A stretch of DNA of 64,000 bases from Psettodes erumei (lineage: Eukaryota > Chordata > Actinopteri > Pleuronectiformes > Psettodidae), in the NCBI GenBank assembly GCA_016785225.1, contig JAFBJZ010000831.1:4288001-4352000 (forward strand). The letters run 5' to 3'. Below the pieces are notes generated by a model, which had not been told where the DNA came from, ran no database searches, and worked only from the letters and a program-made list of their open reading frames with translations. Shown in pieces: positions 27,814 through 41,452 of the stretch; the first letter of the stretch is position 1, and the number at the start of each line of letters is the position of its first letter. Made by a program: the position numbers and the translations under genes.

Positions 27814-30800
27814 ACTGTGGTGAGGGGAGGATGAGATGTCCTGAGGAATGTGCCTCTGATAGCTGTAGCTGTAGCTCTGAGACATAGTCTAGGAAGTGGA
27901 AATCAGATAGGAGCAGTTAAGGAGCTGGTGTACTTCCTCTAAGCCACATCAAGAATGTTTCACTCTCCTGTTGCCATTGGCCCATTCCCGAGGGCGAGAC
28001 AGGGCACGCACTATTGTTGTGTTCTATTTTCGTTGCCTGTGTTTGCTGTAATTTGTGGCCTCACCCCAACTGGGGTTCTGTAATTTCGATTGCAATCGGA
28101 CTGCTGTAGTTTTTAGCACTCTTGAGTAAATTATAGTGAATTACGCTAAATTGAACGGTTGGACTTCAATATCTAAAAATGCAACCCCCCCCCTCCTCTG
28201 CTTTGTTTTATGGAACTGATGCAATTTTTGAGACAACGCCCTACAGAATGACTCTGGAATTGCCAGATAAGTGGCTTTGGGGAGACATTTTCACTCTTTC
28301 CTTCACCAAAACTATTTGACTTTGACCATGAGAGCCTTTTTGAGGCCGTGGAGCTCATTTCTATCTCATTAAGCTCAAAGGAAAGTGAGCAAAAAAACTA
28401 TCCTCCAGTTCCTGACTTCAAAGGACCCAGACATTGTAGGAAGTCGAAGACTGGGGAGAGATTCAGACAGTATCTGAGCTGACCTATTGTGGAGTTGCAA
28501 GAGAGGACACCCCCCCCCCCCCTCCCACCACCACCTTGACTGGAAACTAATAGTAATCCCATCAAAGAACCAGAAAATAAAGCCCACCGCCCCACTCTGT
28601 GTATGGCCTATGTGATGATGATGATAATTACAAGTGAGATAACAGTGATGAAAGCTATGTCTGAGGCGAGAGGTACAGGAGGTTCAGGCCAAATTTAACA
28701 ACAAGGTAGAACAATAATGATGAGGATGGATACATAAAAGAAAATCATGTCCTGGATATTAAGTTCACACTCAGCCAGCTGAGGTTTTTGTCAGTGTCAT
28801 TGTTTGGTTCACTGGGCCTCACCTCCGGGCCACGGTACGGTCTCCCATTGACGATCTCTGGTGAAGCGTAGAGCGGGCTGCCACAGAAGGTTTGCAGCAG
28901 CTTGTCCTTATGGTAGAGGTTTGACAGACCGAAGTCAGCAATCTGCGGAAACAGGGGTACGCTCTGTTAAATTTACGCTGGCTGTTCCATCGTTCCTTCG
29001 CGCAAAAGTCACATTACATAGTCCAACTGGGAATGCGTCACAGATCAAGGGGCAAAAAACTTACCTTAATATTACAGTTTTCATCCAGTAGCACATTTTC
29101 CAGTTTCAGATCCCTGTGCACCACTCCATTCTGAAAGACAAAGAGAAAAAGAAGTAATGACTGATGTATCTATCAATGTATTATTCATGAGAGACGGAGC
29201 CAAGTAATAAAAAGTCCTTTGTATTAACAGATGATTTACTCTGACATTGCTTGCGGCTCTCGGGGGAAATCAAGGCAGCCTGTTGGTCTAGTACTCTTTA
29301 ATTGGTCTTGTCCCCTCTGAGGTCTTTATGCTGACATCTGCTGTGATTTTCCTTTTTTTTCAACCAACTCACATGTGTCACATAAACATGAGCCTATAAT
29401 TACCATCCTGTATGAATGATGTTCTCACAACATCTTTGGATTAAAAAACACTAACTATGCTGTTAATGCCCGGGTTTGAAAAAACCTAGGAATTAACATG
29501 TGGTATGCAGACAGACAGACAACCCTGCTCAGATGTGGAGGAGTGACTTCACCCAACTGCCCCCCCCCCGCCCCCCCACAGGGTTGTGCTCTGCCTGGCA
29601 TCTCCTATTGGTTATTGCTTAGCAGGGAGCTCATGTTCACATGACCCTGATTGGTGGATACAATGAAGAAATGGTTGCTTGCTTGTTGTGTCAGTGACTC
29701 ACACCACCCCACCCGGCGGGAGGTTGTGCATGGTAGTGATGATTCATCATTCATGGCTGTCTGGGACTCTCCTATCTGAGGAGGATGACATCATCTCTAT
29801 CTCCAGCTGGGAAGAGTATGACAAGCGGGGAGCCCATCCAAACAAGCTCTGGGACCTTTGGGTTTTGATGGGAGTCAGGGAGGTGTAGAACCAGGCTTGA
29901 CACGGGTGTGGCTGGGGCTAAATCTCTGGGGAAATTCTTCAGGGGGTATCTTGGGACAGCGATCAGCACTTCAACAGATGAGGCCAGAATTAAGGCTTGT
30001 TTTGTGCACATCAGAGCGTAAGCAGGAGTTAAACTGGCCTGCGTTCCATCTTCACTCAGAAACAGATGACTCCCTAACACCAGCACGCCAAGAAAAGCAT
30101 ACTGCTGTAAAGCCTGCAGATTAACTAGCTATATGGCCGACAGTGGAGGTGCATGGTTAATGTTACAACGAGGCTGGAAAACAAAGTCTTCATGTGTGCA
30201 AGAGAGGTAAAGAGAGATTTAAGGTGACCTGAAAATGATTGCCATGTTTTTCCTCTATGTGCAGTGTGGCATGGGTTTTCTCACCTTGTGGCAGTGGTGC
30301 ACGGCGGAGACTATCTGTCTGAAGAAGTGTCGTGTCTCTCGCTCGCTCAGGCGCCGGCGCTCGCTGATGTAGTCGTACAGCTCACCCTTGCTGGCGTACT
30401 CCATCACGATCACAATCTTGTCCTTGTTCTCAAACACTACAAAATGGAAAGACAACAATTTGATTCCATTGATATCTATTTTCAGGTAAACACATCTATG
30501 TTAACAGAAGGAGAGGTGGGAGGACAACTAATTCCAGGTTCATTCTATTATCTTAAAATCACAAATGGACATTGTTATGTAAAATGCAGCACCCCCCTCC
30601 CTTTTACTTTTGGAGCCAGAATCCAAATTCCAGAGGAGCGCATTATACTCTATCTCCTCACTTCTCCTAGGGTTACATCACCCACACCCCACCTCATGTG
30701 TCTGGCTCCTTCACAACATTGCCGGGAGGGGATGTTAACTCAATCAAGCCCACTCCTCGGAGACCAGAGTGAGTGGAGACCAGTGAAAACAGAGGGGAAA

Positions 30801-33800
30801 GGCAGCATCAAGGAGGACAAGCGAAAAGACTAAGCAGCACAGAGGATTCACCATGGAGTCAAGCCTTGAAGCATCCCAGTTTAACTTTACCTCATGTCAC
30901 CACATTTCACAACATGTTCCCTCATTCCTAACCACCACACTGAGTGTCCACCAGATCTGAAACTATCACATAAATTACAACAACAGCGTATTACAGCAAC
31001 CTGGTGGCATTTCCCCTTTTTGCAGCAGGATGGGACTCATTCTTACTCAGAAAAAAAGTAACACATTAGTAATCACAGCTCAGGACCATCTATTTATTTT
31101 AATATTATCCATAAAACTCAACTTGTCTTGTGTATTCATCTGGGTGAATGATGACAGAAACATATCATATGGAGTCATTTTCCTGTCCACTGTCCTTTCA
31201 TCTTCTTTTTGTTTGCTCAATAAAGTTGAAGCAGTGACAGTATACCGCGTCTGCTGTTAGAAAGTAGACACATATTTTTCATCTAAGCAGCTTTAACAGT
31301 TGACAGACACTGACGTCACATGACCGGAACAAATAAATAATAAGGACAGGCAACAAACCCCGGGTAGTTTAGCTTCAATCTGACACATAGAACAGACAAT
31401 AACATGATTAAAATATATTGCTGTGTCTAACAGGATCACTTGAAATAAAATGGTGACTTGTTACACATCTGGTGACTGGGGGGGGGGTCAATGTTATTAC
31501 AGTTGTATTACTGTAATGCATTACCATCCAACTGCAGCTCGCCAAACATATCATTCTGTGTCAGTATTTAGCCTTCTGGTATATAATTTCAACTTGGCAA
31601 CTTACTTCCTTCCAGCGCCTTTGGCATGAAGGGAATGAAAATGGTTAGGCAGAAAGAGACGTAGACAGAAAAAGACCAAGGGAATACTGAGGAGATGACA
31701 ACAACACGGTCAGCCATGTTGCTCAGTATTGTGTGGGTTGTGTTTCCCACACAGCAGGGTCACCGAGGTGAGGGCCTCTGCTTTCTGCACCCTTGAGTGA
31801 GCACCTTCATAGTTTGTCACACTATTTTCCTCACCCCCCCCTCCCCCCTTGTGCCAGGGCCCTTTTAAAGATATAATCCTCTACAAAAACACACAGTTGC
31901 TGAGTGATGGTAATGCTCCCTGATTGTGACTGTCTGGCTGAAGTAACAGACGGGATGTAAGCCAAGCACCCGGGAGGGCAGAGTCGATCCAGCCCTGTGA
32001 TTGGTGGACAGGTCGGTGACCTGGGGTGACATTTGCAGTGATCCGTGGTAGGGTTGTGCTCAGAGAGCAAATTCTCAGCTTGCACTCCCATTTGCCTTTG
32101 ACCCCTGGTGTTGAAGTAATTACCTGGCTTACATAACTTGGGTTTGTTACAGCCCGTCGGGTACAGCAGCCACCAGTACAGCCGGGCTGTCACTCACTGG
32201 GCTTTGTTCACAGGTCAGGCCCTCAAATCTGACTAATTAGCACCTATTGTCCAACTGCCCACAGTGATGATAGACTGCTGTTGCAAGCTTTCTTACTGGG
32301 CATAAGCAGAGTATAATTACGAAGTGTAATACATAAGAGTAGTGGAATAAGATTGATGCAGACAATAACCAAGCAAACATTCATACACATACTTTTTGGG
32401 CTTTATGGATTTTAATGCTGAAGTAATAAGTTTCTCTGAAATTGTCCTATTGGAGATTGGAAAGATCTGGAAAAATCAGACTTTAACTTACTATCTCAGA
32501 GTAGGTCACCTTTAGAGAATGCAGTATAATGAGTACAATAAAAAAGTGTGTCTCTTTATTCACAGCAGGGTGAATGGTTTTATGTCTGTTTTAACTTTAT
32601 ATGTCCTCTTTGTTTCCCTTTTCACTCCCCAAGGAATAGCTCGACATTTGTGGGAAATGCACTTATTCGGTTTCTTGCCAAGAAATGGATGAAAAGATTG
32701 ATACCAGCCTCATATCTGTTTGGTAAATATGAAGCCAAGGCTAGCAGCCAGTAAGCTTAGTTTAGCATAATGTCTGGAAACAGCTAGCTCTGGCTCTGTC
32801 CCAAGGTTACAAAATCTTCTGGTCTTCCAGGGCCATTTAAGTTCACTTATTAACATGTTATGTCTCGTTTGTTTAATGTGTACAGAAACCAAAGAAAAGC
32901 CATACAAACAACAGGTTCACAGAGCGTTATGCATCAGACTCAAGAAAGTCGCAGAGCTCAGAGAAGCTAATCAGCTGCTCTTCTCACTTAACTCTCAATA
33001 AGTTTACTTGAATTTGTCTCTGTCCTATCAGGCTCAGTTCTGCTGAAGCATCCCTCTGTACAAACATGGACACGCTAGTAACATTTTATTTGGCTGTATC
33101 AATTTGTGCATTTACCGCATATTTCGAGGTTGACTGTTTTAACTGGGGTACGTACTTAAGCCTGAGGAGCAAAGAGCTAAATCCGCTTTTAAATGCCCCG
33201 CACAGCATGCTGATGGATGCAGAATGTGAGGGAGTGGTAAAAATCAATCTTCACACACACATCTGGTTCAGCTTTGCTTCACACAAGGCAGTTAGCAGGG
33301 TCTGTTGAAGAGGGTGTTGCCAGATACACAAATCTCTGGGCCTCCTATATATCTCTAAAGCAAGGCTGGGCGGAGGCCAGGCCACAACAGTAAACGCTGG
33401 GTTTGAGGAGAAACACCAAAGAGTGAGAGCAACGAGTCTGGCTTAGTATGTCGGTGAAGTAGGCCGCTTATAAAGGGACGGCGGCACACACAGCAATACC
33501 ATACAGGCTCCTCAGAGTTTATAAAGCTTGGTGTTCTTTTTATCATTCCCCTTTAAAAGGCATAAAACCCGGCTGCACTTCAGCCCTCGAGCTGACTGCT
33601 GGCACGCTCCCATGACAAATAGCGATGTTTGTCACATATACACATTGCTGATAATGACCTGAGGACTTATGAACTGAACAAAGGACAGTGGGTAAGCCAG
33701 TTTGGGCAGTGGCACACAACCCGCTGCCATTGTGCTGGGGCAGCTCTCCTGAAAAGGGCACTGAAACTGTTGCTTTGTTGACATAGGCATAAATATAGTC

Positions 33801-34190
33801 AGGAGTCGCAAATCATATGAAACCGACTCACACTGCAGCACCTTGTGACTTTAATTGCCTGCACGTAGGCCCAGACGACATTATAATCCATGATTAATTG
33901 CAAGCAGCATGCTGAAAAAGTTCAGTGGGAATTGTTCGGCCTTTACACTCACCATTCAATCTAGTCTATGTTTTCTTCCAGTAAGATTAGAGTCATTCAT
34001 ATGAGCGCTGTTTTAGTCTGACTTGAAGGCTTTGATATTTAGAGAGTTGCTTCCTGGGGTAGATATATGTTGATATTGCTCCAGGGAGGGCTTAAGGCCT
34101 TTCCTCCCTCTGCATAGCACTGGACCAGAGTCAGACGGGGTGCAGGCCTGGGTGACTGGGGTCAATCCAGTGTCTCCTGCTACACACATA

Positions 34191-34234
<44 letters not shown>

Positions 34235-37200
34235 AATAGTCTGGTTCCCAGCTGCAGTTGTCTCTAAGTATCAGCAGATGTCTGGCCCCAAGATCAAGAC
34301 CAGAGAATACAAGGGATGAGACCCTTTCAGATGTGGGAGAGGCAATCCCTTAGAATACCTGCTCTGTTATATATGCACACTTTGAGAACACACGTGCACA
34401 CACATGCATACTGAGCCATCCAGAATTTTACTGGCCATGGCCTCCAGACAGAAAAGCGGAGAAGATGAATAACATCCCAGAGCTGTAGTCCAGGTCTTAT
34501 TATGACATCTGCATGTCATAACATGACAATCCTGCAGCTTAGCCATGAGTGCTTGAATGAGCTGAGGGAGGGGAGAATTTTGGACATGTGGTGTTTTTGT
34601 TTATGCATATATCTAGTCAAACAAACCTGTGTGATTTTATCATGTGTGAGCATGTCATGACCGACATGCAGCAGCTCCCTTACCTTCATATATAGAGATG
34701 ATGTGCGGGTGGCGGAGGGATGACATGATCTCAATCTCTCTGCGGATGTGAACCATGTCCTGTTCATCCTTGATCTTCTCTTTCCGAATGGACTTGATAG
34801 CCACCTGGAAAAGAGACACTCTGATCAGACAACTTGTAGCGCAGAAAAAACTTTGATTTCAAAATAATAGATTGCATAGATGCAGGTGTAAGAACACAAA
34901 CTGGCGACAAAATTATATTCATTTAATTTGGGAAATTAAATCACCAAAAAACTAATACTAAAGGTCAAGATTTATGTCACATTCGTATCAGTGAAATTTA
35001 AAATGTTCATGGCTCTTGCAGAGTACATACTGCACATGTGATGTCCGTGTCAGTAAAAACAACTCTGCATGCAGCCTATTGCTTCATCTCTTTAATAAAC
35101 TCTGCGGATCTTCTCAGCCTTATTTACTCCCCTCTGCTCCTCATAGGGGTCCTATAGGGCCTGTATAGCAACGTCTGACCTCATCACCAAGCTTTGCTGA
35201 CATGACAGCCAGATGAGTCAAGCGAGTAGAGGTATCATCTTAGTCTCACACTGTAATTTACTCAGCCTCCTCTCTGTATGAAGCAGAATGAAGCAGAGGA
35301 AAAACAACCCGACACGTGGTGCCATAATGGAGGCTTGCTTTGTACTCTTTTAGGACAAGAGCCTTCATTTAACCACGTATTAGTCAGTGTTTGGGCTGCA
35401 CCTATGATCTGAGCCCCCAACCCAACCCAAAAGGCAGATTCACATGTTAAAACAAGGGGGGTTTCCATAGCCATCGTCTACCTGGGCGCAGCTGTTGCTA
35501 GTTAAACGAGATAATTCCGCAGCCACGTGAACAGGTGTTTTGCGCTAAGCGCTAATGTCAGCATGTTGAGAAGCTGTAATATTTACCATAATCACCATTT
35601 TACATGAGTGTGTTAGCATGCTAACATTTGCTTATTAGCAGTCAAGACAAAGTACAGCTGAGACCATTGGTATTTGGTCATTAAGACCAGTGTTTTTTGC
35701 CCTGATGATGGTGCGACAGGAAAATTAGGTTAATACCAAAATTACTGCAATCCATCCAGTGGGAACCATGAATGTCTGTACTTAATTTCATGGTGGTCCT
35801 TCCAAAGTTGAGAGGACATTTCATTCAGAACCACATATGTGAATGTCATGGTGGCGCCACTGAAAGCGTGCCCCATTTTCGGGACAATATGAATGTCTGT
35901 GCAGGATTTCATGGCAATCCACTTGAAAAGAGCACCAGAGTGATGGACCAACTGAATGACCCTCCAACACTGTCATCCACAGAGCCAGCGAGGAGCATGA
36001 GCATCGTGAAAAAGAGGTGAGCTTGGTGTTAAGTGTTCATGACTTCTGGAGGAAATCAGGGAGGCCTGGAGGTCAGCGTGCTCCTCCATAAATTAGACGT
36101 CAGTATTAACCTATACGGCTGCGTTTCCTCCATTGTCAAAAAGTCCTTGAAAGGGCACTAAATCACTGACTGCTTTCTTAATTCTAGCCATTCCGATTAA
36201 GCTAATGGCCTACTTTTGAAATAGCCTGAAAATCTGGCCCTGCTGGGAATTTTATGAAGAAATCATGAAAATGAGCTGAGGGATGAGGAAGCGATTCAGT
36301 CTGCATGCCCTGCCAATGGGTCAGCCACAGGAGATTCAACAACTACACTTGATTTGACAATTTTTCACTGTCATGGCAATGCCACCGGGGTAAGAGTTGA
36401 CCGCAACTGGATGCATTCAGACATCTAGCCTATGTACTCCTTAAATGAGAGGTTAGCGGCCTTCTCCAAATAAACCAATCGAGAGTACACAGTCCTGCAC
36501 ATGTCACTATAATTGTAGCCCAAACATTCTGGATTGAATCCTGGGTTTGCTTTGATCTGGCCTGTATAGAGTCGGTTCACTCTAAATTCTGTTAGTTTAA
36601 ACTTTTGTCCTCTCCTTGCTAAGCTGTGCTTTCTGAGGAGCCCAGCTTTATTCCATGCAGCAGAAACCACAAGCAGTAGCGAGTGCCAAGCTAATTACCG
36701 TGTACATCAATAAAAATAACCCCAAACCGGAATAGTTCCCTTCCAGAGCATGCCTTGATTACATAGAATTTGAAGAACTGGTACCATAATAAACAAGCCA
36801 GGGTCCAGGGGGTCCACATGCTGTGTTCATAATTGGCAAAAGTTGTTTGTGTCTTAGCACTGATGTTTTCCTTTACCTCATCACAGTCATCAACATTTTA
36901 TTACTCATCCCCAAAAAGCGAGTCACATTTCTGACCCTGGTGTTTATCGGGGAAGCAAAAACTGAGTGGACCCAGATTTAATGTAGGAATTCATTCAGGA
37001 ATTCATTAAATGTGGGCAACGATTGAGAAATGATCTACAAAAGTCGTACACCAAGGCAAGTAAGATGTTTCTGTATGACTACTGCCTAAAACCAAAATGG
37101 CCTTTTCTCCTGAAAGGGTAGTAATCAATCTTTAACAGCCACGATCTTAATTCCACACTGTATGCTAAGTCCCTGACTGACCCAGCTCTCCCACATTGGA

Positions 37201-39718
37201 CTTGAGACAAAGCCAGGTATATCTTGTGTATCTCCCCACATTCCCCTGCCCTGACCCCGATGTGGATCATTAAACAGGACTGCATATCAGCCACTTGCCA
37301 GCTGGCCAGGCTGGCTGACACAGCTACGCTTGTCCTTAAGTGGATCCCTATTACTGTCACTCACAGTAAACAGGCGCTACACCACTGCCCAGGCCGGCCC
37401 CTGCCAGGTATGGAGCCGGCCTCGTCTGCAACCCATCCCCACCCCAACCCCTTGTTCGCAACTGAGCTTGTTTGAAGTGAAAGTCCATGTTTCGCTTCAG
37501 TGGAGCCTGACATCTTCCTGCGCTTTCTCAGGCCATTAAAATAGATGAAGTATTCATCACGAGCTCACCCGTCCCTGTGTTTTTCTACAGAAATCGTGAT
37601 CATCTGCTATATTGACTGTGTGCCTGAGTAAGGGGGGGGCACTTTTCCAGAGAACTGTATTCTCAATCACAGCCAGGAATCATAATACCTCATCAGCACC
37701 ACATACAGCAGAGGAATGTCAGTGTTTTGGTCTCTTGCGTACCTCTCCAGTGAATCCATTGTTGAGGAATGATGTAATCTGGTGCTTTAAGCTCATATTA
37801 ATGACTCTGTAACCCCTTTAACTGAAGCCGCCCCGCTCTTGTTATCGTGGTGGGGCTTCCCTGTGTCTCTGTGCTAACCCCCACCCCACCCCTGTCTGTG
37901 ATGAATCCCTCATACAGGATATTAACCTTCCCCTCCAATCTCATTTCCTGCCGTGGATGGCCTTTCATGTGTCACTGCCCATTTTAGACCTGGCTGTCAC
38001 CACAACCTTTTCACTATATTCATCTAAATGCCAAGTAATACATTAAGACACACACCCACCATCTCTCGTGAGTATACAAACACGAGACACATCTTCTGTA
38101 GGCATGCACAAACACATGAGTCCTGTGCGCATCACGTATTCCCACATGATCGATTGCACTTCATACAATGTTGGGTTTCCACTGGTCTGCCAAGCAGCAC
38201 AACATATGGCTTTGCATATTAAAGCAGACAATCACACAGTTCCACTTTCGCTGACACACTGAATGGGCCCACATCTAATCAATCTTCCTTGAGTGCCTTT
38301 TAGTTTATGCTACACATGTGCATACACAATCAACACAAAACAGTTCCTTGGTCTGTGTCCTCACCGAGCTATCTCTGCTCTTCTCATTTGGTTTGTGGAG
38401 CGAGCCAGGAGACGGTACAGGGAGTGGAGATGATTGCATAACAGCCTCACCACACTGTTGTATCTGCCGTATGGACACAAGGGACTTCCCCTGGGTCAGG
38501 GGTCAAGTAAACTCTAGCAATGCAGTGCCAGATGCACGTGGCCCGTGATGTGGCCGGCAGTCACGCTCTGCTTATACTCCATGTGCAGAGGCGTTGCTTC
38601 TCCAAGGACTTCCCTAAAATATACAAACTCCCACATGAAACACATCGATTCAAGGTCCTATACTTAACAGACCTCTTATTTTTAAGTCTGGATGGTATGC
38701 TCAGAAGAGTACTGCAGATAATTGAAGAATGGAATGTATTAGACTACTTAGTAAAGACCTACAAAGAAGTATTTGTGTGTAAGTACTTTGGGTATTTGGC
38801 CAGGAGATCACTTTTAGACATATGCATGATTTTAGAAGTGTTGTAAATGTATGCAAATGCAGACCTTGTGTCAAAGATTGTTATCCTTCAATAAGAAGTC
38901 TTCAATTAATCATCTTCAGACAACATTTTGAGCCAGCTAGAATTATCTTAGGGAAAAAGTATCTCGCATGTTAAAATAAGGCACTTTGACCCATCTAGCA
39001 CTTACATATTGTGCAATTTCACATTGCAAGTGAAAATAAGATACTTCATATCAGCACTGCTGCAATGGCAATAATGAATAGAAAAACATACTTAAGAAAG
39101 GAAAAAGTGCCAAGTGGGACAGGCCAAGAGAGAGTAAGCACTACCGAAGGGCTCATGGTCCCCCTATCAAGCATGCATTTGCCAGGGGCTATGAAACCAC
39201 TGGGGGACATTGTTGACCTATACTAAGTCTCCCCCCTGGCATTCTCGGCACATGGAAAGTTCCTCATGTCCTGCCAGGATGGGCACAGGGTCAAATTTTG
39301 CCACACGTGGAAATACTTTGGAAAGATGTGCAGGTCTGCAAGGACACAACAGCAGATGGTGGGTTTACAACGGTAAATCCAGCCAACAACTTTTTTTTTA
39401 TCATAAAGAAGCAGAAAGTGGTGGCCTGACCACTGCGGCCACCACCCCCCCATCACCACCACCCCCACAGTGAAATAAAAACAAAACTGAAAATCACAAA
39501 TTCTTAAACACTTAAAACACTGAATGGAAAATGTGAGTGGGCTGTGGTAGGGTCTCTGGGGGACTGTTAGCTGTTGGTTTTCACGATGCTCACTGGGGTC
39601 CCTTAAGTCGCATCAGTCAGTAGCTGGATTTGCACTGCAGCATCCGGTCGTGTGGCCCTGCTTAGGACAAGGCATGTGCAGCCACAGCTCCCTGGCCCCA
39701 TGGGCCTTTTAGAGAAAG

Positions 39719-39757
<39 letters not shown>

Positions 39758-40269
39758 CGTGTGTAGTGGGGGGATTCCCAGAGGGGGAAGGACGTGCACA
39801 CGCTTCTGAGAGCAACACAGCATTTATTTTAGGACCACTGTTGTTTTCAGTGGCTACTAAAGGGCGTTACTAAAGCATGCACAACCTACACTGGAGGCGC
39901 CAGGACCCACTAAAAGCATCGTGACAGATGTTTACAGGCGCTTAGAGCGTCGCTCGAGTGGCTCACCTCTCTGCCGGAGTGCCGCTCAATGGCCTTCTTG
40001 ACTTTGCCATAGGTGCCCTTTCCCAGCGTCTCCAGCAGCTCGTAGCGGTGCTTCAGGTTGTGCTTGTGGTGGTGTTTCTTCACCCCCGAGTTGCGCCGCC
40101 CGTCGCCGCCCGCCGGGTTCTCTTGATCGTGCGAGGTGCCGGCAGGCTGCGGTGGGGCCGGAGCAGGACGGGAGAGGTCATCCCCCGCCGGTTTGCCCGC
40201 TGAGGTTTGGCCCTTGTGTGCCTCGGGACGGGTTGCCCCCCGGTGGGGCGATAAATAAGCGGTTTCCAT
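25805..40269 (-). CDS. nuak1: NUAK family SNF1-like kinase 1, complete, 7 coding exons
   Basis: AMPK-related Ser/Thr kinase activated by LKB1; in vertebrates it controls myosin phosphatase, adhesion and neuronal branching. Coding exons, 5' to 3' on the minus strand: 40269-39967, 34804-34684, 30436-30285, 29130-29065, 28942-28823, 27392-27260, 26898-25805. All junctions are GT-AG and keep frame, giving 662 residues (human NUAK1 has 661). The start is the first in-frame ATG and has a strong Kozak context (gagATGG). The kinase domain is about residues 76-327: glycine loop GKGTYG at 83-88, VAIK lysine 105, HRDLKLEN with Asp199, DFG at 217-219, and activation-loop Thr232 in LQTFCGSPLYASPE (the LKB1 site). 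Three GILK motifs, which bind protein phosphatase 1 beta, start at 408, 471 and 517. The C-terminal tail ends in the conserved TQVYQQALDISSNLT-type block. The N-terminal 60 residues are Pro/Gly-rich and variable. Tail and kinase residues fit NUAK1 better than NUAK2; which teleost duplicate (a or b) is unresolved. Confidence 0.97.
27779..27810. repeat. (TG)n microsatellite in nuak1 intron 5
   Basis: An uninterrupted TG array of about 16 units lies within the 1.4 kb intron between nuak1 exons 5 and 6. Confidence 0.97.
28510..28522. repeat. C homopolymer in nuak1 intron 5
   Basis: A run of 13 C residues followed by CCT/CCA-rich sequence. On the nuak1 strand this is a G tract. Confidence 0.95.
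29560..29577. repeat. C-rich tract in nuak1 intron 3
   Basis: Ten C residues, one G, then seven C residues. On the nuak1 strand this is a G tract within intron 3. Exact run lengths may be affected by sequencing. Confidence 0.9.
32628..32960 (+). repeat. Dispersed repeat family B, copy 2
   Basis: This is the second copy of the family at 16820-17272, in the same orientation and inside nuak1 intron 2. It keeps the fuller 'gcttagtttagcataatgtctgg' segment and the 'atgtctcgtttgtttaatgtg' segment. It has no open frame of note and looks non-autonomous. The family name is not certain. Confidence 0.75.
34181..34234. repeat. (AC)n microsatellite in nuak1 intron 2
   Basis: A CA/ACAT-interrupted start leads into a long pure AC array, ending in an ACGC unit. 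Confidence 0.96.
35540..35990 (+). repeat. Dispersed repeat family A, copy 1
   Basis: The block has the order 'ttagcatgctaacatttgct', 'caaagtacagctga', 'tatttggtcatta', 'cctgatgatgg', 'gcaatccatcca', 'atgaatgtctgtac', 'tttcatggtgg'. I recognise this as a very abundant teleost interspersed sequence. An internal unit is duplicated at a spacing of about 120 bp: 'atgaatgtctgt' followed by 'atttcatgg' occurs at about 35769 and again at about 35889. The copy lies in nuak1 intron 1. The start contains the near-palindrome 'gttagcatgctaac'. Confidence 0.8.
39720..39765. repeat. (GT)n microsatellite just inside nuak1 intron 1
   Basis: The array has about 20 GT units with GC interruptions at its end. 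It lies about 200 bp inside the intron from the exon 1 donor. Confidence 0.97.
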
Positions 40270-41129
40270 CTCACTAGGGAAGTGTTTTAACAGACTTCCC
40301 ACTGTTAAATATATCAAACTACCTACTTAAAAATAAATTGATAATATAATACTTATAGGCCTAATAATAGTAATAATAAATAAATAAATTACAAGGAATA
40401 ACGCGTAGCTTGCTAGTCATATTATAACGTGTGGAAACTTAACATTTCCAGATTGTCTTGGTTGATCAATTCACTTTGATCAAAGAGATCGAAGATTTCT
40501 CCTCCTACCTATTCATGTTATTATCGCTATATAATCAATCTACTAACGGATTAAGCACAAAAAGTCTACAAGGACATCATCGGTCTATAATAACCTGATA
40601 CATAGTCCTATAATCACTGGATAAAAATTAATTCTAGTGCCAATATTGTAATAAAATATGCATTCAGAAATCGGCAGCAGGCTGCATGCCGGAAGCTGAA
40701 TACGCTTTCGATTTAAAAAAAAAAAAAAAGATATACTGGCTATAATGTATGTGCAAGTTCTATTCCAATAAAAGAAAATTAAAAAATGCCTAAATATAAT
40801 TTGACTGATCTCCTCACTCCTCAATCGACTGGCACGATCTGGCTGTGGTTAATTCTGGCTCGTTCACATTATCTGTCACCCGAAACGCTGCCAACATCAC
40901 CGACTCACATCCGAAAGGCGAGAAAGCTGCGACGAAACCGGCGTTTTGGATGAAGATGACCCTCATTTTGTCCACGGCCCCAGGTGTCGCCCCCCCTCCC
41001 TCATTCATCTGGACTCTGTCTTTTGTGCGACTGCATGCTCCGTGCCGTGGTCGACGGTGGTGGTAGAGGTGCGCTGTGATCGGACACTATCTCAGGCTGA
41101 GACGTTGTGGGTATTGCCATGGTCGCTTC

Positions 41130-41225
41130 GCGGCTCTCCTTCTTCGTCTTCCTCTTCTTCTTCTTCTTTTTGTCCTTGCTCTTCTTCGTGTGCCCTTCTT
41201 CTTGTTTCTTCCCTTTCTACCCTCA
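41130..41225. repeat. Polypyrimidine (CTT/TCC) tract upstream of nuak1
   Basis: The plus strand is almost all C and T, mostly CTT and TCTTC units; the nuak1 strand is therefore GAA/GA-rich. It yields a Ser-rich frame on one strand and a Glu/Arg-rich frame on the other, neither of which is a real protein. Such tracts can form triplex DNA. Confidence 0.85.
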
Positions 41226-41290
41226 ACGTGAGAGGCTGTGAATAAGGAACGCGAGAGGAGCCGAGACCGGAGGCGTGGTTTGCGCAGACC

Positions 41291-41349
41291 TCCTCCTCCT
41301 TTCCCTGTCTTCTCTCTTTCCTCCTCCTCCTTTCCCTGTCTTCTCTCTT
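41291..41349. repeat. Tandem duplication of a 28-bp pyrimidine unit
   Basis: The same 28 bases (TCC repeats, then 'ttccctgtcttctctctt') occur at 41291-41318 and 41322-41349, a period of 31 bp. The two copies appear identical by eye. Confidence 0.92.
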
Positions 41350-41451
41350 CCCTCTCACATCTCTGATACGACCGACTGTCGCTGATCAGGGGCGTAGCCA
41401 GGAATCATGTGCGCAGAAGGTGCCCCCCCTTCACCACCCCACCCTATCTCC

Positions 41452-41452
<1 letters not shown>

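Larger units (their letters stand above)
40270..41400 (-). promoter_or_regulatory. nuak1: nuak1 5' flank and probable 5' UTR
   Basis: The DNA directly upstream of the nuak1 ATG is AT-rich for about 500 bp. It then becomes CpG-richer at about 40850-41130, with several CG dinucleotides around 40880-40945 and 41030-41110. The second part is the better candidate for the transcription start, because human NUAK1 also has a long 5' UTR. No TATA box could be assigned. A strongly strand-asymmetric pyrimidine tract follows at 41130-41350. Confidence 0.4.

Noticed and set aside
38520..38846. 108-codon plus-strand frame in nuak1 intron 1
   Set aside because: No recognisable homology, repeat-like AT-rich sequence, no splice partner.
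41092..41358. Glu/Arg-rich frame on the minus strand upstream of nuak1
   Set aside because: Translation of the polypurine tract; charge-rich but without domain or conserved start.
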